This document shows positions 58,351 to 64,000 of a stretch of 64,000 bases of DNA, one piece after another (the first letter of the stretch is position 1; each line of letters opens with the position of its first letter). Position numbers and translations under genes: made by a program. Location of the stretch: assembly GCA_017509985.1 (NCBI GenBank), contig JAFWOE010000023.1, positions 1 through 64,000 on the forward strand, written 5' to 3'. This DNA comes from Lachnospiraceae bacterium. Its GTDB lineage: Bacteria > Bacillota > Clostridia > Lachnospirales > Lachnospiraceae. A model generated the notes under the pieces. That model had not been told where the DNA came from. It saw nothing but the letters and a program-made list of their open reading frames with translations, and searched no databases.

Positions 58351-59295
58351 TCAGGCTTTGCCGTGTTCCCGCAGGAATTCCAATATCTGCTCCCGTCCTT
58401 TCAGTGCGGTGCATGCACCGACGGCGGTCGAGCAGACTGCTCCGCAGGCATTGGCAAAGGTCAGGGCTTCTTCCTGTGTGCTTCCGCGCAGGAGTTCCGA
58501 TACGAAGCCTGCAATGAAGTTATCGCCCGCACCGGTGGAATCAACGGCACGGATCTTAAAGGCATCCAGCCGGATGGATTTTTCCCGGTTCCTGAAAAAG
58601 CATCCCTTATCACCGAGTTTGATAATAACGTTTGAGATCCCGTACTCCAGAAAAACGCCGGCCATCGCTTCCGGCTGGTCCTTGCCGGTATAGTATCTCC
58701 CTTCATCTTCGTTCGGCGTGATGTAGTCGATCAGAGGAAGACTCTGCGCAATGTCTTCCAGCCGCAGCGGATGAAAATTCGGGATCTTGGTGTCCGCGAA
58801 GACCGTCATGCCTTTTGCTTTTGCAGCCGTCAGAACGGAATGAATGACTTGCGGATCATCAAAGGGTGCGCGGAACAAAGAGCCTAAAAGGACTGCTTTT
58901 GCATCCATCGCTTCAAAACCGCGGGCTTCCGGATGAAAATTGTATTTATGAGCCTGATTGGTAACGGACATGCGCGTCCCGTTCTCCCGGACGAACATCG
59001 TGGTGACCGGCGTAGGGTGTTCTTTTTCCCGGACGATCAGGCCGGTATCCACGCCGGCTTCCGAAAGCTTCTTTTCAATCAGAACTCCGGCATCATCTTC
59101 CCCGAGATAACACAGAATTCCGGTTTTTACGCCCAGTTTTGCCAGGGCGGAGGATTCATTTACGGCTTCTCCGCCGACATTTACGGATCCGGATTCCGCT
59201 CTGAATCCGGAAACAGAGACCGGCTCCGGGTCAAATCCGCGGAGAATGGAATCCAGAAGAGCTGTACCTATGCAGATCACATCATATTTATCCAT
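58351..59295 (-). CDS. PfkB-family carbohydrate kinase
   Basis: A 314-residue ribokinase-like kinase. GGEAVNESSALAKLG is the PfkB N-terminal signature and AVDSTGAGDNFIAGF the second signature with the catalytic Asp and anion hole. TPNEDEGRYYTG and IIKLGDKGCFF are conserved between them. The sugar is not predictable. The ATG at 59295 is preferred: it is six bases from a perfect TATAAT, which suggests a leaderless message, while an in-frame ATG at 59331 is placed directly against AGGAGG with no spacer. Confidence 0.87.
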   Translation of the reverse strand: MDKYDVICIGTALLDSILRGFDPEPVSVSGFRAESGSVNVGGEAVNESSALAKLGVKTGILCYLGEDDAGVLIEKKLSEAGVDTGLIVREKEHPTPVTTMFVRENGTRMSVTNQAHKYNFHPEARGFEAMDAKAVLLGSLFRAPFDDPQVIHSVLTAAKAKGMTVFADTKIPNFHPLRLEDIAQSLPLIDYITPNEDEGRYYTGKDQPEAMAGVFLEYGISNVIIKLGDKGCFFRNREKSIRLDAFKIRAVDSTGAGDNFIAGFVSELLRGSTQEEALTFANACGAVCSTAVGACTALKGREQILEFLREHGKA

Positions 59296-59301
59296 ACCCG
59301 A

Positions 59302-59307
59302 ATTATA
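59302..59307 (-). promoter_or_regulatory. -10 element directly before the kinase ATG (leaderless start)
   Basis: On the minus strand TATAAT ends six bases before the ATG at 59295, so transcription should begin at the A of the start codon. TGGACT lies 17 bases upstream as a moderate -35. Confidence 0.5.
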
Positions 59308-59368
59308 GATAATAATCCGCGGGAAGTCCATCCTCCTGTGAAGAATACGCCGGATCCGTGCTTTAATC

Positions 59369-59383
59369 TGATAATCATTCCCA
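59369..59383. promoter_or_regulatory. secondary Fur-type half-matched box
   Basis: TGATAAT-C-ATTCCCA shares its right half with the main box at 59419. Its left half is the classical Fur half-site. It overlaps the region just upstream of the -35 of the fur operon and lies between the divergent genes. Confidence 0.45.
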
Positions 59384-59389
59384 AATTCG

Positions 59390-59418
59390 TTGACAATACC
59401 GGCCTCCGCCTCTATAAT
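59390..59418 (+). promoter_or_regulatory. consensus promoter of the metal operon
   Basis: A perfect TTGACA (59390-59395) and a perfect TATAAT (59413-59418) are 17 bases apart. Expression should be strong unless repressed. Confidence 0.88.
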
Positions 59419-59433
59419 TGGGAATCATTCCCA
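59419..59433. promoter_or_regulatory. Fur-family operator, 7-1-7 palindrome
   Basis: TGGGAAT-C-ATTCCCA is a perfect 7-1-7 inverted repeat starting at the base after the -10 and covering the start site. It has the geometry of Fur/Zur/PerR boxes. Autoregulation by the following gene is the likely control. Confidence 0.75.
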
Positions 59434-59452
59434 TATTTGTCGGAGGCGGGTT

Positions 59453-59872
59453 ATGAATTCGCGTTCAAAATATAAGACAAAACAAAGAGAGATACTGATC
59501 CGTTATCTGGAAAGCGTGCCGGGAGTCCATATTACTGCCGGCGATGTTGCGGATTATTTCAGAAAACAGGGCTCAGCCATCGGTCAGTCGACGATCTACC
59601 GTCAGCTGGAAAGCCTGGTCGATGAAGGGATCATCAACAAATATGTTATTGACGGAAACAGCCCGGCCTGTTTTGAATACATCGGGGCAGAATGCCATGC
59701 AGAAGCGGAGACCTGTTTTCACTGTAAATGTGAAAAATGCGGAAAACTGATTCACCTGCATTGTGATGAACTTGAAGAGATTCAGGAGCATTTATACGCG
59801 GAGCACCGGTTCCGGATGGATCCGCTTCGGACTGTTTTTTACGGCCTCTGTGACGAATGCCTGCAGAACTGA
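59453..59872 (+). CDS. Fur-family transcriptional regulator
   Basis: A 139-residue Fur/Zur-type repressor. YRQLESLVDEGIINKY is the recognition-helix region after GQSTIYRQL. FHCKCEKCGKLIHLHCDEL supplies the first structural Cys pair and the metal-binding histidines, and YGLCDECLQN the second Cys pair. The ATG at 59453 follows GGAGG; an in-frame extension upstream would run through the promoter. As first gene of an operon with an ABC metal importer and FeoAB, it is probably a metal-responsive repressor for iron or manganese, with zinc not excluded. Confidence 0.9.
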   Translation: MNSRSKYKTKQREILIRYLESVPGVHITAGDVADYFRKQGSAIGQSTIYRQLESLVDEGIINKYVIDGNSPACFEYIGAECHAEAETCFHCKCEKCGKLIHLHCDELEEIQEHLYAEHRFRMDPLRTVFYGLCDECLQN

Positions 59873-59894
59873 AGCTTTGAAAGAGAGTATCGCA

Positions 59895-60899
59895 ATGACC
59901 GGCTGCAGGAGATTAAAACTGAATAGTATGGCCTTCGTCCTGCTGCTTGTCCTGCTGGCGGCAGGCCTTTCTTCCTGCGCTTCCGGGAATTTCCGAAACA
60001 ACAGCGCGGACGGAGGACAGGATACGCTCCGGATCGTTACGGACATATTTCCAGCATATGACTGGGTCCGGGTCATTTGCGGGGAGAATCCGGGAAACGC
60101 GGAAGTGACGATGCTTTTGGATAACGGGGTGGACCTTCACAGCTTCCAGCCGACAGTGGATGACATTCTTCAGATCAGTACCTGCGACCTGTTTATCTAT
60201 GTCGGAGGAGAATCGGCTGCCTGGGCAGAGGATGCCATTGCAGAAGCGGCAAATGAAGATCTGGTCGTGATCAACCTGCTCGAAATACTGGGAGATGAAG
60301 CCAGAGAAGAGGAGCTGGCCGAAGGCATGAGGAAAGCAAGAGGTGAAGGTGAAGAGGAACCGGAGAAGGATGAGCACGTATGGCTGTCGCTTAAAAATGC
60401 TGCATTCTTTACGGACTGCATAGCAGAGACGCTTTCCGGGCTCGACAGTGAAAATGCGGACGTCTACAGAAACAATGCAGATGCTTATGAAGAAAGACTT
60501 TCGGAACTGGATGAAGAATACCGTCTGGCGGTATCGGCTTCCAAAGTTAAAACACTTCTGTTTGCGGACCGCTTCCCGTTTCGTTATCTTTTTGATGACT
60601 GCGGTCTTGATTATTACGCAGCTTTTGCCGGCTGTTCCGCTGAGACGGAAGCCAGTTTCGAAACGATCGTATTCCTTGCGGACAAGGTGAATGAACTGTC
60701 TCTTCATTCGATCCTGATTATAGACGGAAACGACGGAAAGCTGGCGGGGACAGTCCGCAGCAATACCGGTACAAAAGATCAGAAGATCCTGACGCTGGAT
60801 TCTATGCAGTCTGTTGCAAAAAAGGATGCGGCCGGAGGCGTTTCCTACCTTTCCGTTATGGAAGACAACCTCGAAGTACTGAAGGAAGCATTGAAATAG
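59895..60899 (+). CDS. metal-binding lipoprotein of an ABC importer (cluster A-I)
   Basis: A 334-residue solute-binding lipoprotein of the ZnuA/MntC/PsaA class with lipobox LSSC (Cys28). Likely metal ligands are His82 in DLHSFQP, His161 in DEHVWLS and, where ZnuA has its third histidine, Asp225 in FADRFPFRYL, with an Asp in IIDGNDGK as the fourth. Two His plus two acidic ligands is the pattern of Mn/Fe-binding members rather than Zn-binding ones. The ZnuA-type His-rich loop is replaced by a Glu-rich loop (about 137-160). The ATG at 59895 is chosen; the frame extends into the fur gene without a site. Confidence 0.83.
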   Translation: MTGCRRLKLNSMAFVLLLVLLAAGLSSCASGNFRNNSADGGQDTLRIVTDIFPAYDWVRVICGENPGNAEVTMLLDNGVDLHSFQPTVDDILQISTCDLFIYVGGESAAWAEDAIAEAANEDLVVINLLEILGDEAREEELAEGMRKARGEGEEEPEKDEHVWLSLKNAAFFTDCIAETLSGLDSENADVYRNNADAYEERLSELDEEYRLAVSASKVKTLLFADRFPFRYLFDDCGLDYYAAFAGCSAETEASFETIVFLADKVNELSLHSILIIDGNDGKLAGTVRSNTGTKDQKILTLDSMQSVAKKDAAGGVSYLSVMEDNLEVLKEALK

Positions 60900-60961
60900 T
60901 TTTATACGCAGGACGGTTTACCGCCGGCCGGCAGTTATATTGAAATGAGGATGTATATATT

Positions 60962-61675
60962 ATGGCTCTTCTTACGGTTAAGGATCTATCCCTGGGATAT
61001 GATTCCAATGTTATCGTAAAGAATCTGAATTTTTCCGTAAATGCCGGAGATTATCTGTGCATTGTCGGGGAGAACGGTTCCGGTAAAACGACACTGATGA
61101 GAACACTGCTTCAGCTGCAGGATCCGGCCGGCGGCGAGATCCTTATCGGCGACGGAATTAAAAAGAATGAGATCGGGTATCTTCCGCAGCAGACGGTCGT
61201 GCAGAAGGATTTTCCGGCTTCCGTGAGAGAAATCGTTTTATCCGGGTGCCAGGGAAGTCTCGGGCGAAGATTTTTTTACAATAAAGATGACAAACGTCTT
61301 GCAGAAAAGAATATGGAACGTATGGGAATTGCTGATCTGGCAGACCGCTGCTACCGGGAACTGTCCGGCGGCCAGCAGCAGCGCGTCCTTCTGGCAAGAG
61401 CCCTGTGTGCGACAGGAAAGCTGCTGCTTCTGGATGAGCCGGTAGCCGGTCTGGACCCGAAAGTAACGGTTGAAATGTACGAACTGATCTCGGAGCTGAA
61501 CAGGGAAGGGGTTACGGTGATCATGATCTCTCACGATATTTCAGCGGCACTCCGTTTTGCGAGCCATATCCTCCATATCGGGGCTGTTGAGTTCTTCGGA
61601 ACAAAAGAAGAGTATCTTGCCAGCGACATCGGCCGGGCTTTTCTGACGCAGCAGAAGGACGGTGATGAACAATGA
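60962..61675 (+). CDS. ABC metal importer ATPase
   Basis: A 237-residue ATPase: CIVGENGSGKTTLMRTLL (Walker A), IGYLPQQTVVQKDFP (Q-loop), ELSGGQQQRVLLARAL (signature), LLLLDEPVAGLD (Walker B) and MISHDIS (H-loop). It has the length and RELSGGQQQR form of ZnuC/MntB-type importers. It overlaps the permease gene by four bases. Confidence 0.92.
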   Translation: MALLTVKDLSLGYDSNVIVKNLNFSVNAGDYLCIVGENGSGKTTLMRTLLQLQDPAGGEILIGDGIKKNEIGYLPQQTVVQKDFPASVREIVLSGCQGSLGRRFFYNKDDKRLAEKNMERMGIADLADRCYRELSGGQQQRVLLARALCATGKLLLLDEPVAGLDPKVTVEMYELISELNREGVTVIMISHDISAALRFASHILHIGAVEFFGTKEEYLASDIGRAFLTQQKDGDEQ

Positions 61676-62520
61676 TCGAAAAACTTGCAATGTATCTTCA
61701 GTATCCGTTCGTCCGGTATGCGCTGATCGTCGGGATACTGATCGCCCTGTGTTCTTCCCTGCTCGGAGTAACGCTGGTCCTGAAAAGATTCTCATTCATC
61801 GGTGACGGGCTTTCCCATGTAGCTTTCGGCGGCATTGCCATCGCCAGTGTCATAAATCTTTCGAATAATATGCTTGTGGTGCTCCCGGTCACGGTGATCA
61901 GTGCGGTCCTGCTTTTAAGGACAGGACAGCATACCAGGATCAAAGGGGATGCGGCCATTGCCATGATCTCTGTCGGGGCGCTGGCGTTCGGGTACCTGAT
62001 CATGAATATTTTTTCAACATCTTCAAATCTTTCCGGTGATGTCTGCAGTACACTGTTCGGTTCCGTGTCCATTCTGACACTCACGTACCGGGAAGTATGG
62101 ATCTGTATTGTAATGTCTGTTGCGGTAGTGGCACTTTTTGTATTATTCTATAATCGGATTTTTTCCGTAACATTTGATGAAGATTTTGCAAAAGCAGCAG
62201 GAACGAATGCCGAGAGATACAATCTGCTGATCGCCGTGATGATCGCTCTGATCATCGTTCTCGCGATGAACCTGGTCGGGTCCCTTCTGATATCCGCACT
62301 TGTGATCTTTCCGGCGCTTTCCGCCATGAGGCTTTTCGGCAGTTTTAAAAAGGTAACGATCTGTTCGGCCATACTTTCGGTGATCTGTGCGTTCGCCGGA
62401 CTGATCATTTCGATCCTGGCCGGGACGCCGGTCGGTTCGACGATCGTCGCCGTTGATGTGGCGGCTTTTGCGGTCTGCTATTGTACAGGAAGATTGACAG
62501 GAGGTCTGCAGAGGGGATGA
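61672..62520 (+). CDS. ABC metal importer permease
   Basis: A 282-residue ABC-3 type permease with about eight membrane helices. LGVTLVLKRFSFIGDGLSHV is the conserved early motif, FDEDFAKAAGTNAERYN the cytoplasmic coupling loop and LVGSLLISALVIFPALSAMR the late signature of the ZnuB/MntB family. It completes the importer with the lipoprotein and ATPase. FeoAB starts 20 bases after its stop. Confidence 0.92.
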   Translation: MIEKLAMYLQYPFVRYALIVGILIALCSSLLGVTLVLKRFSFIGDGLSHVAFGGIAIASVINLSNNMLVVLPVTVISAVLLLRTGQHTRIKGDAAIAMISVGALAFGYLIMNIFSTSSNLSGDVCSTLFGSVSILTLTYREVWICIVMSVAVVALFVLFYNRIFSVTFDEDFAKAAGTNAERYNLLIAVMIALIIVLAMNLVGSLLISALVIFPALSAMRLFGSFKKVTICSAILSVICAFAGLIISILAGTPVGSTIVAVDVAAFAVCYCTGRLTGGLQRG

Positions 62521-62539
62521 CCCGCGGCAGAAGGAAATA

Positions 62540-64000
62540 ATGACAGTAAGGGATTTACAACCGGGCCAGAGCGCCAGAATACAGAACGTCGGCGGCGAAG
62601 GGGCGCTTCGGCAGCATTTTCTGGATATGGGCGTGATACCCGGCGCGGAGATCACATTGATCAAACTGGCTCCCATGGGCGATCCCATGGAGCTGCGTCT
62701 TCACGGCTATGAACTGACGCTTCGCCTGGCTGACGCGGAAAAGATCGATGTCGTTCCGGTGGAAGCTGCTCAGAGCTCACCGGAAAAAGCGCCTCGGAAC
62801 CGCGAAGCGGATCACCCCGGACTGGGCGAAGAAGGCAGATTTCATCCGAAAGGAAGCGGAACACCCCTTCCGGAAGATACCCTGCTGACTTTTGCACTGG
62901 TCGGCAACCAGAACAGCGGAAAAACGACGCTTTTCAACCAGCTTACCGGTGCCAATCAGCATGTCGGCAATTTCCCCGGCGTCACGGTAGACCGGAAGGA
63001 CGGTGCGATCCGCGGGCAGGCAAACACTTCCATTACCGATCTGCCCGGCATCTATTCCATGTCTCCTTATTCCAGTGAAGAACTGGTATCCCGTAATTTT
63101 GTCCTGGAAGAAAAACCGAAAGCGATCATCAACATTGTTGATGCGACCAATATAGAGCGAAACCTGTACCTGACCATGCAGCTGCTGGAAATGGATATCC
63201 CGGTAGTGGTGGCCCTGAACATGATGGATGAAGTTCGCGGAAACGGCGGCTCTATCGACGTGAACCGGATGGAAGCCATGCTGGGGACTCCGGTCGTTCC
63301 GATCTCGGCCGCCAGGAACCAGGGCGTGGACGAGCTGGTCCGTCATGCGATCCATATCGCGAAATATCAGGAAAAACCCGCACGGCAGGATTTCTGTGAC
63401 TCGACCGATCATGGCGGCGCCGTGCACCGCTGCCTGCACGCGGTGAAGCATCTGATCGAAGACCACGCGGAACAGACCGGTATTCCGGTCCGGTTTGCGG
63501 CAGGCAAGCTGATCGAAAACGATGAACAGATCCTGAACAGACTGGCCCTGGATACAAACGAAAAGGAAATGCTGGAACATATCGTGCTGCAGATGGAAAA
63601 AGAACGCGGCCTGGACCGCAGTGCCGCGATTGCCGATATGCGCTTTGCTTTTATTGAAAAAGTCTGCGACCAGTGTGTGGTAAAACCCCGCGAAAGCAGG
63701 GAACATCTGCGCAGCCAGCGGCTCGACCGGATCCTGACCGGGAAATACACGGCGATCCCGGTCTTCATTGCTGTGATGGCACTGGTGTTTTATCTGACTT
63801 TCGAGGTGATCGGTGCCTGGCTTCAGGATGTTATGGCATTAGGGATCGAGAATCTTACCGGGATCGTTGACGCTGCCCTGACAGCCGGGAATGTGAATGA
63901 TGCGATCCACGGCCTGATTATCGACGGTATTTTTGAAGGCGTCGGCAGCGTGCTCAGTTTCCTGCCGATCATTGTGACCATGTTCTTCTTTCTTTCGATC
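62540..64000 (+). CDS. feoB: FeoA-FeoB fusion ferrous iron transporter (3' truncated by window)
   Basis: 487 codons are visible and the frame is still open at the window end. Residues 1-75 are a FeoA SH3-like domain (MTVRDLQPGQSARIQNVGG, LRQHFLDMGVIPGAEI). A charged linker of about 40 residues follows. From 113 comes the FeoB G domain: P-loop VGNQNSGKTTLFNQLTG (G1, with Gln where Pro is usual), VGNFPGVTVDRKDG (G2), DLPGIYS (G3) and NMMDE (G4). Membrane helices begin at about 405 (IPVFIAVMALVFYLTFEVIG). It imports Fe2+ powered or gated by GTP hydrolysis. Start ATG follows AAGGA. Placement in the fur-led operon links iron to the ABC system. Confidence 0.92.
   Translation, partial: MTVRDLQPGQSARIQNVGGEGALRQHFLDMGVIPGAEITLIKLAPMGDPMELRLHGYELTLRLADAEKIDVVPVEAAQSSPEKAPRNREADHPGLGEEGRFHPKGSGTPLPEDTLLTFALVGNQNSGKTTLFNQLTGANQHVGNFPGVTVDRKDGAIRGQANTSITDLPGIYSMSPYSSEELVSRNFVLEEKPKAIINIVDATNIERNLYLTMQLLEMDIPVVVALNMMDEVRGNGGSIDVNRMEAMLGTPVVPISAARNQGVDELVRHAIHIAKYQEKPARQDFCDSTDHGGAVHRCLHAVKHLIEDHAEQTGIPVRFAAGKLIENDEQILNRLALDTNEKEMLEHIVLQMEKERGLDRSAAIADMRFAFIEKVCDQCVVKPRESREHLRSQRLDRILTGKYTAIPVFIAVMALVFYLTFEVIGAWLQDVMALGIENLTGIVDAALTAGNVNDAIHGLIIDGIFEGVGSVLSFLPIIVTMFFFLSI

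Overview
The window reads as chromosome of an anaerobic, low-to-mid GC Firmicute, most likely a Clostridia/Lachnospiraceae-type gut organism. The support is strong AGGAGG ribosome binding sites, a glycyl radical enzyme, an EtfAB/acyl-CoA dehydrogenase set, a ferredoxin-linked flavin complex, CoA-disulfide reductase, SpoIIE/STAS signalling and no aerobic respiratory genes. I saw no rRNA, tRNA, CRISPR array or prophage. The left edge holds the 3' end of a group II intron. The right edge cuts a feoA-feoB fusion gene.

Layout: 1-3989 carries the intron end, a small membrane protein, an internally deleted flavodoxin-like gene, a DUF362 lipoprotein with an ArsP-like permease, and a rhodanese-TusA-DsrE protein. 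4039-10405 is a cluster under two matching GTTAG-N6-CTAAC palindromes: an LCM-type methyltransferase, a metallo-beta-lactamase-fold hydrolase, an MptD-type ECF S component and two ABC half transporters. A MATE exporter follows. 11874-14735 (minus) is a two-gene unit of an Hsp70-like ATPase with its own membrane segment and a membrane partner. 14900-19063 groups ADP-ribose-related genes: a zinc macrodomain, a class M sirtuin, a DUF2971 protein and a NUDIX hydrolase. 19168-23226 holds a CotH-type surface protein with a long Thr-Pro repeat and a lipoprotein made of two cystatin-like repeats.

23324-29218 (minus) is an operon joining a SpoIIE-like phosphatase, a STAS protein, a membrane acyltransferase and an acyl-CoA ligase that ends in an RsbW-like domain. 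29404-42544 holds esterases, a fructosamine-kinase-like gene, three NUDIX/phosphatase-type housecleaning genes, a glycyl radical enzyme without its activase, metallo-hydrolases, a bicupin and CoA-disulfide reductase.

42551-48285 is a TetR-controlled CoA-transferase, acyl-CoA dehydrogenase and EtfBA operon. 48430-51309 holds SurE, a DUF218 membrane protein and a patatin. 51527-55821 encodes three subunits that match the Sporomusa-type electron-bifurcating transhydrogenase. With EtfAB it would link NADH, NADPH, ferredoxin and acyl-CoA reduction. The last part, 59369-64000, is one metal operon: a Fur-family regulator, an ABC metal importer and FeoAB, behind a consensus promoter with a 7-1-7 box.

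The candidates most worth following as little-described systems are the membrane Hsp70 pair, the ligase-RsbW/SpoIIE/STAS operon, the double-cystatin lipoprotein and the orphan macro-sirtuin neighbourhood.
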